A stretch of DNA of 59,755 bases from Thermoleophilia bacterium (GCA_028285405.1 JANQPH010000003.1:1-59755); one strand, 5' to 3'; positions 7,785 through 16,702 are shown, counted from the stretch's first letter. Made by a program: numbers and translations. The notes: generated from the sequence alone by a model not told the origin.

Positions 7785-8843
7785 TCACGTCTCGAGCGCG
7801 AACCCCCGGGCGTGGGAGAGCACGAGCGGGCTGGCGGGCAGGCTCGGTGGCAGCTCGGGCTGGTTGTAGCCGCGCGGCGCCACGTCGTTGGGGCCGTCGG
7901 GATGGAACAGCGACGCAAGCAGCTTGATCTGATCGCGACCCGGGCCGAGCTCGGTCTGCCCGCCGCCGTACATGGGCAGACCCCGCCGCGTCGCGACCTC
8001 GTAGATCTCGAACAGCCCCCGCAGCGATCCGATCCGTGAGGGCTTCACGTTGATCGCACGGGGCGCGTGCCCCTGCGCCCAGATGTCGGCCGCGGAGGAG
8101 ATCGGCGCGTCCCAGCTGATCCGCTCCCGCGCACTGCCGAGCGCGCGGGAGGTCTCCTCGGTGAGGTGTGGATCCTCGAGCAGCGCGTGCGGGAACGCGG
8201 CGGCGACGCGTGCGTACAGCCCCGGATCGGCATCGAGCTCGACGATCGTGCCCGCGTAGAAGCCCTTCAGGTCGATGACCTCCACGCCGCCGATCCCGGC
8301 GATGCGCGCCACGAGTTCCTCGTCCCATTCCGGGGTGGGGTCCAGCTTGAAGCCGATGCCGGGCGCGCGCTCGCGGATCTCGAGGAGCCGCTCCACGCTC
8401 GACGGTGGCTCGAGGCGCGTCGAGGCGATGAAGCGAAGCGGTCTCGGCACGAGCCCCAGGACATCCGCCAGGCGGGTGCCGCGCTGGCGGAGCGCGAGGT
8501 CGAGCGCTGCGCTCTCGCAGGCCCACCGACGAAACGCGCGCGAGCCCTCGGTGACCGGGGGATCGGCGCCGAACAGATCGTCCGAGACGGCGCGGCTGAG
8601 CTCGTCGAGCGTCCAGCGCCCCCTGAGGTCCACGGGCAGGCCGTCGCGTGCGATCGGGTCGTGGTCCTCGGCGTCGTAGGTGACGTCCTCGCCTCGGCCG
8701 ACGTGCCCGAGGCCGTGCAGCTCGACCACGGTCGAGACCCGTGTGAAGCCAATCGACAAGGGGAGCTCGAGCCGCTCGAGCCGGACGTCCTCGACCTCGA
8801 GGGCGAGACCGGCGAGGTGGGTGTCGTAGAGGTTGGTCGTCAT
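7785..8843 (-). CDS. Enolase-superfamily enzyme (mandelate racemase / muconate lactonizing type), substrate unknown
   Basis: 352 residues with an N-terminal capping domain (about 1-125) and a barrel carrying the expected order of acidic ligands: Asp in VIDLKGF, Glu in LLEDPHL, Asp in ISWDAPI, followed by Lys in INVKPSRIGSL. The second-strand motif reads FKLDP, a KxD instead of the more common KxK. The C-terminal region MYGGGQTELGPGRDQ is typical of the fold. No reaction can be assigned: it could be an o-succinylbenzoate synthase relative, dipeptide epimerase or sugar-acid dehydratase. The ATG at 8843 is divergent from comM. An alternative GTG lies 21 bases upstream. Confidence 0.8.
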   Translation of the reverse strand: MTTNLYDTHLAGLALEVEDVRLERLELPLSIGFTRVSTVVELHGLGHVGRGEDVTYDAEDHDPIARDGLPVDLRGRWTLDELSRAVSDDLFGADPPVTEGSRAFRRWACESAALDLALRQRGTRLADVLGLVPRPLRFIASTRLEPPSSVERLLEIRERAPGIGFKLDPTPEWDEELVARIAGIGGVEVIDLKGFYAGTIVELDADPGLYARVAAAFPHALLEDPHLTEETSRALGSARERISWDAPISSAADIWAQGHAPRAINVKPSRIGSLRGLFEIYEVATRRGLPMYGGGQTELGPGRDQIKLLASLFHPDGPNDVAPRGYNQPELPPSLPASPLVLSHARGFALET

Positions 8844-8931
8844 CGTCGGGTCGGGCTCATCCACTCTCGGTGTCTCGGCGGCACTGAATCGGCACACCCG
8901 TACGGTCAGTCGCCGACAGCTTCGCATCACG

Positions 8932-10473
8932 ATGCCCGTGGTGGTCGCGCATCTCTGGAGCCCCGCAATCGTCGGATTCGAGACCGCGACGGTGGACGTC
9001 GAGGTGGACCTGCGGCCGGGCCTGCCCTCGTTCGCCATCGTGGGGCTGCCCGACGCCGCGGTGCAGGAGGCGCGCGAGCGGGTCCGCTCGGGTCTCGCCA
9101 ACCAGGCGTACGCCGTCCCGGCGCGGCGCGTCGTCGCCAACCTCGCGCCCGCTCACCTGCGCAAGGCCGGCCCGCAGTACGACCTGCCGATCGCGCTGGC
9201 GATCCTGGCGGCGAGTGGCCAGGTCCCGCCGCAGGCGCTCGCAGGGGTCGGCGCGGTCGGAGAGCTCGGCCTCGACGGGAGCCTGCGACGGGTCGACGGG
9301 GCCCTTGCGATGGGGGAGCACGCGATTCGCGAGCGGTGGCGGCTGATCCTCGTCCCGGAGCAGAACGCGCCGGAGGCGCGCCTGGTCGGTGGCGAGCGCG
9401 TGCTCGGCGTCAGGAGCCTCCGGCACGCCGTCGATCTCCTCGAGGGTCGGGAGACCGCCGGCGGCGAGGCGGTGGACGTCGCGGCCCTGCTGGCCGAACG
9501 CGACGTCTCGGGCGTTCCGGATCTGCGAGACGTGCGAGGTCAGGCGGCGGCGCGGCGCGCGCTCGAGGTCTCGGCCGCGGGCCGCCATTCGTTGCTCATG
9601 ACGGGCCCGCCCGGCGCCGGGAAGACGATGCTGGCGCGTCGGCTGCCCGGTCTCCTTCCGCCGATGGGGCCCGAGGAGGCCATCGAGGTCACCCGCGTCC
9701 ACTCGATCGCCGGCCTGCTCGAGCCGGGGCAAGCCGTCGTGGCGACGCGACCCTTCCGAGCGCCCCACCACACGATCTCGACCGCCGGGTTGGTCGGCGG
9801 CGGTCGCAGCCCGACGCCCGGCGAGGTGTCGCTGGCACACCGCGGCGTGCTGTTCCTGGACGAGGTCTGCGCCTTCGCGCCGAGCGCGCTCGACGGCCTG
9901 CGCCAACCGCTCGAGGAGGGGCGGGTGCGCGTCGTTCGGGCCATGGCGGCAGCGACCTTTCCCGCCGACATGCTCCTCGTCTGCGCCGGCAACCCGTGCC
10001 CCTGCGGAAACGCCGACGATCCGGCCGGCTCCTGCACCTGCCCGCCGGGGCGGCCCGAGGCGTATCGAGGGCGTCTGTCAGGGCCGGTCTCGGACCGCAT
10101 CGACCTGCATGTGCGTGTCCCTCGGCTGACGACGGACGAGGTCGTCGGCGACGGCGAGTGCGAGCCGTCGCAGGTCGTCCGCGAGCGGGTCGGCGCGGCG
10201 GTGGAGTTCAGGCGAGGACGCGGCCAGCCGATGCCGAACGGCCAGCTGAGCGGCCGGGACGCGCGACATGCCGCGCGGCCCGAGCCGGAGGCCGAGCGAC
10301 TGCTCGCCACGGCGATCGATCGCCTCGGCCTGTCGGCGAGGGCGTTCGACCGGGTCGTTCGCGTGGCGCGGACGCTTGCCGACCTGGACCGCGCCGAGCG
10401 TGTCGGCGCCCGGCATGCCGCCGAGGCGCTGGCGTACCGCGAGCGGGAGGGCTCGTCCGCCCATGCCGCGTGA
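8932..10473 (+). CDS. comM: YifB/ComM family Mg-chelatase-like AAA+ ATPase
   Basis: ComM-type helicases assist branch migration during integration of transforming DNA. The 513-residue protein opens with the YifB N-domain (VEVDLRPGLPSFAIVGLPDAAVQEARERV), then Walker A GPPGAGKTM near residue 224, GVLFLDEVCAF as Walker B, PFRAPHHTISTAGLVGGG and a zinc-binding CPCGN...C.C segment, ending in a C-terminal lid. I placed the start at ATG 8932; the frame is open another 99 bases upstream. It overlaps dprA by four bases, so the pair is coupled. Confidence 0.93.
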   Translation: MPVVVAHLWSPAIVGFETATVDVEVDLRPGLPSFAIVGLPDAAVQEARERVRSGLANQAYAVPARRVVANLAPAHLRKAGPQYDLPIALAILAASGQVPPQALAGVGAVGELGLDGSLRRVDGALAMGEHAIRERWRLILVPEQNAPEARLVGGERVLGVRSLRHAVDLLEGRETAGGEAVDVAALLAERDVSGVPDLRDVRGQAAARRALEVSAAGRHSLLMTGPPGAGKTMLARRLPGLLPPMGPEEAIEVTRVHSIAGLLEPGQAVVATRPFRAPHHTISTAGLVGGGRSPTPGEVSLAHRGVLFLDEVCAFAPSALDGLRQPLEEGRVRVVRAMAAATFPADMLLVCAGNPCPCGNADDPAGSCTCPPGRPEAYRGRLSGPVSDRIDLHVRVPRLTTDEVVGDGECEPSQVVRERVGAAVEFRRGRGQPMPNGQLSGRDARHAARPEPEAERLLATAIDRLGLSARAFDRVVRVARTLADLDRAERVGARHAAEALAYREREGSSAHAA

Positions 10474-11390
10474 GCGGCGCTGCGCCTCCCGCCGCGGCCG
10501 CGAGTGATCGCTATCTGCGGCTCGCCGATCAGGCGGTCCCCGCCCGGCTCACGCACCTGCCGGATCCGCCTCCGGGGTTGTTCGTCCGCTCGGCCGACCT
10601 CGACGGGGTTCTCGCGGCGATCCGTCAGGCGCCGGTCGTCGCCGTGGTCGGGACTCGCCGCGCGACCCGCGCCGGACTCGACTTCACGCGCCGGCTGTCG
10701 TCGGAGCTCGCGGCGCGGGGGGCCGTCGTGGTGAGCGGGCTCGCGCTCGGGGTGGATGCCGCCGCGCACGCGGGGGCGCTCGAGGGAGGGGGGAGGACGG
10801 TCGCCGTTCTCGCCTCCGGGGTCGATCGTCCCAGCCCGGTCAGGAACGCTGGGCTGGCGGCCGGGATCCTCGAGCGCGGCGGAGGTCTCGTCTCCGAGTA
10901 CCCAGCGGGTACCGAGGCCGCTCGGTGGCGATTCCCCGCGCGAAACCGGATCATCGCCGCGCTCGCTCACGCGGTCGTGGTCGTGGAGGCCCCGGAGCGC
11001 AGCGGATCGCTGATCACCACGGACATCGCGCTCGACATGGGCCGGGCCGTGATGGCCGTGCCGGGCCCACCGTGGGGTCGGACCAGCCGTGGCTGCAACG
11101 CGCTGATCCGCGCCGGTGCGGCCGTCTGCGAGGGCGCGGAGGACGTCGCCGACGAGCTTCCGGGACTCGACTGGGCGCAGGCGCCGGGCTCCGGCGGTTC
11201 CGCGCATCGACCCGTGGAGGGAACCGCAGGTCGTGTCCTCGCCGCGCTGGCCGTCGAGCCGCTGACGGCAGACGAGCTGGCCGAGTCCACGCGCACGGGT
11301 ACCGCCGACGTCTTGTCCGCGCTCGCGCAGCTCGAGGTCGAGGGTCAGGTCACCGAGGCAGCGGGAGGTCGCTACCGCGCCACAGCGTGA
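10470..11390 (+). CDS. dprA: DNA-processing protein DprA (Smf)
   Basis: DprA loads RecA on incoming single-stranded DNA during transformation. The Rossmann fold is clear: VVAVVGTRRATRAG, VVSGLALGVDAAAHAGAL, ASGVDRPSP, FPARNRIIAAL, EAPERSGSLITTD and VPGPPWGRTSRG. A C-terminal winged-helix-like segment (about 255-306, LTADELAESTRTGTADVLSAL) follows, as in full-length DprA. The GTG start overlaps the comM stop (GTGA). The same frame is open far upstream, but those residues are antisense or out-of-frame noise over the enolase and comM genes. Confidence 0.93.
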   Translation: MSGAAPPAAAASDRYLRLADQAVPARLTHLPDPPPGLFVRSADLDGVLAAIRQAPVVAVVGTRRATRAGLDFTRRLSSELAARGAVVVSGLALGVDAAAHAGALEGGGRTVAVLASGVDRPSPVRNAGLAAGILERGGGLVSEYPAGTEAARWRFPARNRIIAALAHAVVVVEAPERSGSLITTDIALDMGRAVMAVPGPPWGRTSRGCNALIRAGAAVCEGAEDVADELPGLDWAQAPGSGGSAHRPVEGTAGRVLAALAVEPLTADELAESTRTGTADVLSALAQLEVEGQVTEAAGGRYRATA

Positions 11391-11436
11391 GCGTTCGGCG
11401 CCTCCGGTCGCGAGGAAGCCCAGGACCCCGGCTGGA

Positions 11437-13575
11437 TCAGGCGGTCTGCGCGCTCCGTGGTCGGCCGCTTTGGGGCTCCACCCCGTAGCGGGCCAGGATC
11501 GCGGTGGCCTGGTCGGCGATGGTGCGACGAAGGGCCACGGGCTCGAACAGGACTGCCTCGCCCTGGTGCTTGATCAGCTCCTTCACGAGCCACGCCTCGC
11601 TCGCGTAGGGGATCTCGACCAGGACCGAGCCATCGGAGTAGTGCTCGGCGACCCGATGCTCCTCGATCATCCAGCGGGCCAGCGCCGAGCTGCACCACAC
11701 CGACGCGGTCTGGGCCACCGGTGGCCCGTCGGGACGCCGGTCGCCCCACGGCAGGTAGGGCGCGCTCTCGGCGATGTCCGGACGACGAGCGAAGTGCTCC
11801 TCGGTCAGCGTCGCCGAGCGAACGCGATCGAGCCGGAAGGTCCTGCGCTCCTGCGCGCGGCGGCAGTACGCCACGATGTACCAGGCATCCCGTGCGTTCA
11901 CGAGCAGGTGCGGCTCGATCGCGCGAGACGTGATCGAGCCCCGCGCCTCGGTCCAGTACTCGATCTCGAGCACCCGATCCTCCTGGATCGCCCGATTGAC
12001 CGCCTCCGCGACGGAGTCGTTGGCGACCAGCACTCGGTTGAGCTCGACGGTCGGTCGTGTCTCGCCGACGGCTGCCGCGACCTTCTCCCGCGCCGATCGC
12101 AGCGCGTCGCCGGCGTCGCTCGGAAGCCGGTCGGCGATGAACTCGAGCGCCCAGAGCAGCGCCTTGGCCTCGAGCGGGCTGAGCCGCGCCGCACGGGCGA
12201 AGCCGTCGCCGTACGCGTCTCGCTGCACCACGACGGTGGCGTCGTCGATCTGCGCGAACAGGGCGTAGCAACCGCCGCCGAAGTTGATGAGGTTCAGCAG
12301 GTTCAGGTCGTCCTCGAGCGTCCGCTTGCTGATGTTGAGCTCGGAGCGCAGCTCGGCGACGGGGACGTGCGCCTCGGTGGACTCGCCGCAGGCGGCGAGC
12401 AGGCGCGTCATCAGCGCGAGCAGGCGCGTGAACCGGTCGGCCGGAACGACCTTCTCCGGGTCCGGGATCGCCGAGGCGGAGCGCTCGGCGCGATGCGCTG
12501 GCGCTTCCTCCGCGGTCTCGGGTCTCGTCGGGGCGGGCTGGGGGGCGACGCCGCCGGCGTCGGCCTCGTGCCGAGTGCGCACCAGGTCGAGAGCCTCGAT
12601 CACGGCGTCCCGGACGTCCTGCGGCTCGGTGACCTCCGCCGCGGCTCCCAGGCCGAGCAGCCATGTCGCCAGGTGCGAGACGCTCGAGTAGTCGGTGCGG
12701 AAGATGGCCGCACCGTCCGAGGACGTCTCGATCGTGCCGTAGGCCCCGAACATCTGCTCCACCCACCAGGCGATCGCCGCGTCGGCCTCGATCGTCGCTT
12801 GGCCGGTGGGCTCGTCGAGCTGCCATGGGGCCCGGTCCCGGTAGCGCGAGAGGTCGAGCTCGGGCGGTGGGGGGAAGTCGTGCTCGGCCCTGGTCTTGAA
12901 CACCACGCGCCCTCGGATCCGCGAGAGCCGGAAGAGCCGCGTGTCCTCGCGTTCGTGCGCATGGCCGACGAGGTACCAGCTGCCACCCGAGTAGAGCAGG
13001 CTGTAGGGGTCGACCTCGCGCTCGGCGACCTCGTCGCGGCCGATCGAGTAGTACGTGAAGCGAATCGTCTTGCGGCGGCTGATGGCCGACTCGATCTTCG
13101 TGAGGTGGGTCGCGACCTCGGGTGAGTAGTCCCCGCCGAGCAGGTTGACCGCCACGGTTCTCGCCGCGTCCCCGTCCAGCGGGCTCGGGCGCCCGAGCGC
13201 GAGGTGCTGAAGCGCGAGGCGGAGCGGCTCGGCGTAGGCGAACTGGCCCTCGAGGAGGTAGAGGCACGTCTGGAGCGCCGACAGCTCCGCCTCGTCGAAG
13301 TCCAGCGGCGGCAGGTAGAAGTTCTCGGCGGGGAGGGCGTACAGGTCGCCCTGGAACGGGTCGTCGCTGGGCCGCTCGACCGCGAGCGAGATCCCCTTTG
13401 ACTCGATCTCGGACCGGTCGGCATAGAAGCGGCGCAGGAAGGCCTGCTCGCTCATCCCGCCGTAGCCCTCGACCGCCTCGTGAATCTCGTCAGCGGTGAC
13501 CGGGCGCTGCTGCGCCATGAGGAACGCAATCAGCGAGAGCTGGCGGATGAGCTTGTCGTCGTCCCTCATCGCCAT
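11437..13575 (-). CDS. pafBC: Fused PafB-PafC WYL-domain transcriptional regulator
   Basis: 712 residues made of two tandem winged-helix plus WYL units. The first half carries SWYLVGHAHEREDTRLFRLSRI (WYL 1), then an Ala/Pro-rich linker near 345-385, a second HTH (ELRSELNISKRTLEDDLNLL) and a second WYL with AWYIVAYCRRAQERRTFRLDRV. PafB and PafC are separate genes in mycobacteria and activate the DNA-damage response; natural fusions are known in some actinobacteria. Here it stands away from proteasome genes. A possible -10 (TATCAT, complement of 13615-13620) and a GGCAGGGAG ribosome-binding site precede the ATG at 13575. Confidence 0.88.
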   Translation of the reverse strand: MAMRDDDKLIRQLSLIAFLMAQQRPVTADEIHEAVEGYGGMSEQAFLRRFYADRSEIESKGISLAVERPSDDPFQGDLYALPAENFYLPPLDFDEAELSALQTCLYLLEGQFAYAEPLRLALQHLALGRPSPLDGDAARTVAVNLLGGDYSPEVATHLTKIESAISRRKTIRFTYYSIGRDEVAEREVDPYSLLYSGGSWYLVGHAHEREDTRLFRLSRIRGRVVFKTRAEHDFPPPPELDLSRYRDRAPWQLDEPTGQATIEADAAIAWWVEQMFGAYGTIETSSDGAAIFRTDYSSVSHLATWLLGLGAAAEVTEPQDVRDAVIEALDLVRTRHEADAGGVAPQPAPTRPETAEEAPAHRAERSASAIPDPEKVVPADRFTRLLALMTRLLAACGESTEAHVPVAELRSELNISKRTLEDDLNLLNLINFGGGCYALFAQIDDATVVVQRDAYGDGFARAARLSPLEAKALLWALEFIADRLPSDAGDALRSAREKVAAAVGETRPTVELNRVLVANDSVAEAVNRAIQEDRVLEIEYWTEARGSITSRAIEPHLLVNARDAWYIVAYCRRAQERRTFRLDRVRSATLTEEHFARRPDIAESAPYLPWGDRRPDGPPVAQTASVWCSSALARWMIEEHRVAEHYSDGSVLVEIPYASEAWLVKELIKHQGEAVLFEPVALRRTIADQATAILARYGVEPQSGRPRSAQTA

Positions 13576-13663
13576 CGAGGGCTCCCTGCCGAGAACGCCG
13601 TCACCGCCCGCTCGATGATAGTCGAGGCGGGCCCTCCGTGAGCGTCCGAAACGGCCGTGGCGC

Positions 13664-14683
13664 TCATCCGCGACCCGCTCGGGCCAGGTTGGCGACGTGG
13701 GCCGATTGCGCGGCCCGGGCGGCGAGCAGCACGTCGGGCGGAACGAGGATCGCCGCGGCGACGGCGGCGAACCACAGCGGAGGCCACAGCAGCCCCGCGG
13801 CCGCGAGGCCGCCGCCCATGGTCGCGAGGATCACCCCGAGCTCGACCTTGGTCACCTGGCCCGGATCGTCCGGATTGAGGCGCCATTGGAGGACGAGGCC
13901 GAGGCCGATCCCGATCGCGAGTGCCGCGAGCGCCGGCTCGACGACGACGGCGCCGACGATCGCCAGCACGAGCGCGAGGGCACCGATGCCGAGCGCGTAG
14001 TCGGTGGCCCGCCGCCCCAGGATGGCCGGCGTGGTCCGCTTGGGCGGGGTGGCGCGCAGATCCGGCTCGCGGTCGAGCAGGTGGTGGAGCGCGAGCATCG
14101 AGAGGCAGGCCAGCGCGTACGCGGCGGCGACGATCGAGGCGCCGACGGTCACGGCGCCGGTCTGGAGCGCATAGGCGCCGGCGACACAGCCCCAGATGCA
14201 GACGAACGCCACCCCCTCGCCGGCGACCGGTCGGTACGCGGCGCGAAGCGGTGGCAGCGTGTACACGACCGCGCCCACGAGGCCCACGATCCCGAAGGGC
14301 AGAAGGATCGCACCGAATCGGGCAACCGCGAGCAGGCCGACCACGGTGGCGGCGACGGCCCCGCCGGCCGCGAGCCAGACCAGTCCGCGCCGCCCGAGCA
14401 GGCCGGCGGCGACGACCTTGCTGCCGCCGCTGATCGTGCGTGGCGACGGGTCCCGGTCTGTGCCCGAGTCCCAGTCGACGACCTCGTTGACGCCGTGCGC
14501 GACCAGGCCCTGCAGGAGCGCGCCGACGGCGACTGCCGCGAGGTAGCCGACGACGCTGATGCTGGCGCCGCTTGCGGCGGCGAGGCCCGTACCGAGCGTG
14601 ATCGCGGTGAACGACCACATCAACACGGGCACGATCCGCAGCTCGAGGTAGACCCCGAGAAGGGCGCGGCGCAGGCCCGACAC
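13664..14683 (-). CDS. UbiA-family prenyltransferase (MenA/MqnP-like)
   Basis: 339 residues and about eight to nine transmembrane helices. The first Asp-rich, Mg-binding motif is NEVVDWDSGTD (N66, D70, D76) and the second is DREPD after LALHHLL. UbiA enzymes transfer a polyprenyl chain onto an aromatic ring, here plausibly in menaquinone synthesis because mqnE lies about 5 kb away; this link is inference and heme or other quinone roles remain possible. The GTG start at 14683 lies six bases after a TACACT -10, so the mRNA is probably leaderless. Confidence 0.82.
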   Translation of the reverse strand: MSGLRRALLGVYLELRIVPVLMWSFTAITLGTGLAAASGASISVVGYLAAVAVGALLQGLVAHGVNEVVDWDSGTDRDPSPRTISGGSKVVAAGLLGRRGLVWLAAGGAVAATVVGLLAVARFGAILLPFGIVGLVGAVVYTLPPLRAAYRPVAGEGVAFVCIWGCVAGAYALQTGAVTVGASIVAAAYALACLSMLALHHLLDREPDLRATPPKRTTPAILGRRATDYALGIGALALVLAIVGAVVVEPALAALAIGIGLGLVLQWRLNPDDPGQVTKVELGVILATMGGGLAAAGLLWPPLWFAAVAAAILVPPDVLLAARAAQSAHVANLARAGRG

Positions 14684-14689
14684 ACCCGC

Positions 14690-14695
14690 AGTGTA
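14690..14695 (-). promoter_or_regulatory. -10 TACACT, leaderless UbiA gene
   Basis: The hexamer lies six bases before GTG 14683; the predicted transcript starts at or next to the start codon. Confidence 0.55.
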
Positions 14696-14720
14696 GGCCC
14701 TCGCCAGCGCCGGTTGCCGC

Positions 14721-14726
14721 TAATCT
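14721..14726 (+). promoter_or_regulatory. -10 TAATCT, leaderless 100-aa gene
   Basis: Seven bases before ATG 14734, no Shine-Dalgarno in between. Confidence 0.55.
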
Positions 14727-14733
14727 GCACGAG

Positions 14734-15036
14734 ATGCCGGTCTTCGAGCGTGTCTACGACATCCCTGACGAGGACGAGCTCGCGCAGCTCGTCGGCGCCG
14801 CGGCTCCGCACTTCGCGCTGCAGATCCTGGGCCGCATCAGCAGCTACTCGAGCGCGCTTCCCCCGGACCACCCGCGCCAGGCCGAGCTGCGGGCCCACAT
14901 GGACCACCTGCGCGCGCTCGGGGAGGGTGGCGAGACGGGCGGGCTCGAGCGCACCGACCTTCCCGGACGGGGGTCGGTCTCGAACCTCGGAGCGCCGGGA
15001 CACCCCGGCGACCAGCCCCTGCCGCCGAAGAACTAG
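14734..15036 (+). CDS. Hypothetical protein (100 aa)
   Basis: I do not recognise this protein. It is acidic at the start (MPVFERVYDIPDEDELAQLVG), predicted helical to about residue 65 and Gly/Pro-rich and probably disordered after that. Support for coding comes from a TAATCT -10 seven bases before the ATG, the same leaderless arrangement as its recognisable neighbours. It diverges from the UbiA gene across a 50-base gap, and its TAG stop shares the palindrome CTAG with the convergent Nudix gene. Confidence 0.6.
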   Translation: MPVFERVYDIPDEDELAQLVGAAAPHFALQILGRISSYSSALPPDHPRQAELRAHMDHLRALGEGGETGGLERTDLPGRGSVSNLGAPGHPGDQPLPPKN

Positions 15037-15626
15037 CCTCCCGCCGCGGTGCGCGCGGCGTGCACCTCGGCGATGAAGGCGGTCAGGATGCGGGCTGTCG
15101 CGCCCCAGATGTCCTCGCCGAATAGCGGGTAGCGCAGGGTCGCGATCGTCGGCCGCTCGGGCAGTCGCGCGTCCGCCGCGACGAGCTCGTCGAGGGGCGC
15201 CTCGATGATCCGGGCGACCTCCGAGACCTCCGCCCTGGTGACCGGCGCCTCGCCGAGCACGCCGACGAACGGCGTGATCACGAAGCTGGTGGCCATCGTC
15301 TCGACGTCGTCGAGGCGCCCGACCGGCTCGACGCGGTTCCGCGGCACGCCGACCTCCTCCTCGGTCTCGCGCAGCGCTGTCTCCCAGAGGCTCGCGTCCT
15401 GCGGCTCGATGCGGCCACCGGGCAGGGCGATCTGCCCGCTGTGGAGCGGCAGGTCGTCCGAGCGCTTCGTGAGGAGGGTGTGCACCCGGTCGCCGCGATC
15501 GAAGAGCAGGAGCAGCACCGCCGCGCGGCGCCCCCCCTCGATCGATCGCGGGGGGCGGTCGGCGAGCGATGCCGTCAGCTGCGCGGCCAGCGCGAGCGCG
15601 GGCGGCAGGGGGCCGGCGGGCGCCAT
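15033..15626 (-). CDS. Nudix hydrolase, CoA-pyrophosphatase (NudL) type
   Basis: 197 residues with the combined UPF0035/Nudix signature LLTKRSDDLPLHSGQIALPG followed by GRIEPQDASLWETALRETEEEVG. This pairing of a LLTKRS...H.GQ motif with the Nudix box marks CoA diphosphatases, which split CoA to phosphopantetheine and 3',5'-ADP; the substrate here is inferred from family. The ATG at 15626 is six bases after a TACACT -10 and has no ribosome-binding site, so it is probably leaderless. Confidence 0.85.
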   Translation of the reverse strand: MAPAGPLPPALALAAQLTASLADRPPRSIEGGRRAAVLLLLFDRGDRVHTLLTKRSDDLPLHSGQIALPGGRIEPQDASLWETALRETEEEVGVPRNRVEPVGRLDDVETMATSFVITPFVGVLGEAPVTRAEVSEVARIIEAPLDELVAADARLPERPTIATLRYPLFGEDIWGATARILTAFIAEVHAARTAAGG

Positions 15627-15632
15627 CGGGCG

Positions 15633-15638
15633 AGTGTA
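15633..15638 (-). promoter_or_regulatory. -10 TACACT, leaderless Nudix gene
   Basis: Six bases before ATG 15626. Confidence 0.55.
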
Positions 15639-15672
15639 CGCCCGCCGTGCAGCCCGAGATCGACCGGTCGAC

Positions 15673-15678
15673 TACCGT
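15673..15678 (+). promoter_or_regulatory. -10 TACCGT, 229-aa gene
   Basis: Eight bases before ATG 15687. Confidence 0.4.
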
Positions 15679-15686
15679 GCTGGTCG

Positions 15687-16376
15687 ATGACGGGCCAGAC
15701 CGAAGACCACGAGGACCTCGAGCGGCTGCTCGCCGATCTCGAGCGGGCAGCCGGTGCGGCCTCCCGGGTGGCCGGGGTGGCCCCCCTGGGCGTGCGTGCG
15801 GTCGAGGACCGGCCCGGTCAGCGCGCCTTCCTGTGCGCATTCGAGGGCCCGCGGTTTCTCTGCCTCTCCGGCGAACTGGCCCCCGAGACCGACCACGACG
15901 CCGCTGTCGAGGTGGCCTCGGCGGCGCTGCTCGCCGAGCACACCGACGGAGTTCTCGACCAGGAGGCGCTGCAGGGCCTCGTCGAGGCCGCGAGCCGCGC
16001 GGTCGTCGCGGTGCAGGACGAGGACGTCGCCGACACCATCGGCGAGGTCGCGAACGCCGCGCTCGGCCTGGTCGACTGGGCCGGCGACCCCATGCGGGCC
16101 CTCGCGTCCGTGCCCGCGCTCGATCAGGGGGTCGCCCGCCACGACGCGGTCAGGGTCGCCTGGGCCCGGTTCGTGAAGGTCAGCGAGCCGCTCGCGAACG
16201 ACCAGACGGCGCTGAGCGACGCCGCGCTGGACGCGCTGCGAGGCCTCGAGGAGTCCGCCGGGCGCGCGGGAGTGGCGACGTCGCTCACCGAGACGATGGC
16301 CGACGCGCTTCCCGTGTGTCGTGCCGGCGCGCGCGAGATGCTCGACTCGCACATCACGCCGCTGCGCGGCCGATGA
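15687..16376 (+). CDS. Hypothetical protein (229 aa)
   Basis: No family recognised. The protein is Ala/Val/Glu-rich, soluble and largely helical, with alternating short strands early (APLGVRAVEDRPGQRAFLCAFEGPRFLCLSGEL) and long helices later. There are no transmembrane segments or catalytic motifs that I can name. The ATG at 15687 follows TACCGT by eight bases. The stop overlaps the next start (ATGA), so it is coupled to the 105-residue protein downstream. Confidence 0.65.
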   Translation: MTGQTEDHEDLERLLADLERAAGAASRVAGVAPLGVRAVEDRPGQRAFLCAFEGPRFLCLSGELAPETDHDAAVEVASAALLAEHTDGVLDQEALQGLVEAASRAVVAVQDEDVADTIGEVANAALGLVDWAGDPMRALASVPALDQGVARHDAVRVAWARFVKVSEPLANDQTALSDAALDALRGLEESAGRAGVATSLTETMADALPVCRAGAREMLDSHITPLRGR

Positions 16377-16690
16377 GCGGGCACGATCGGACCACGCCGG
16401 AGCTGTACGGCACCGAGGTCTCCTTTCGACTCCCTCCGGACTCGGCCGACGACGCCCGCGCGATCGCCGCCGAGCTCGGTCGTGCCGCGGCCGGCTGTGA
16501 GCGGCATGTGCTGTTCCTTGCCGACGCCGCTGGCGAGTACGGGTGTCTGGCCGAATGGCGGCGGGACGAGGACGCCGCCGGCTATGCCGAACGCCCCGAG
16601 ACGCTCGCGGCGCTGGCTCGGCTCGAGGCCATGACGGGCACGCCGCCCCGCGTGCGGCTTTACAGAATGGAGGACGGCCGGGTCCGATGA
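16373..16690 (+). CDS. Small protein, possibly a dimeric alpha-beta barrel (ABM-like)
   Basis: 105 residues. The layout, a strand SFRLPP, a helix DARAIAAELGRAAA, then CERHVLFLADAAGEYGCLAEWRRDEDA and a helix ending VRLYRME, resembles antibiotic-biosynthesis-monooxygenase-like ferredoxin folds. That is a fold guess only; no catalytic residues can be named. The start overlaps the stop of the 229-residue gene (ATGA), indicating translational coupling. Confidence 0.6.
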   Translation: MSGHDRTTPELYGTEVSFRLPPDSADDARAIAAELGRAAAGCERHVLFLADAAGEYGCLAEWRRDEDAAGYAERPETLAALARLEAMTGTPPRVRLYRMEDGRVR

Positions 16691-16702
16691 CCGGCCGCGG
16701 CC

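Noticed and set aside
8067-11390. 1107-codon open frame ending with DprA
   Set aside because: Only the last 306 codons (from 10470) are DprA; the rest is antisense to the enolase-superfamily gene or out of frame with comM.
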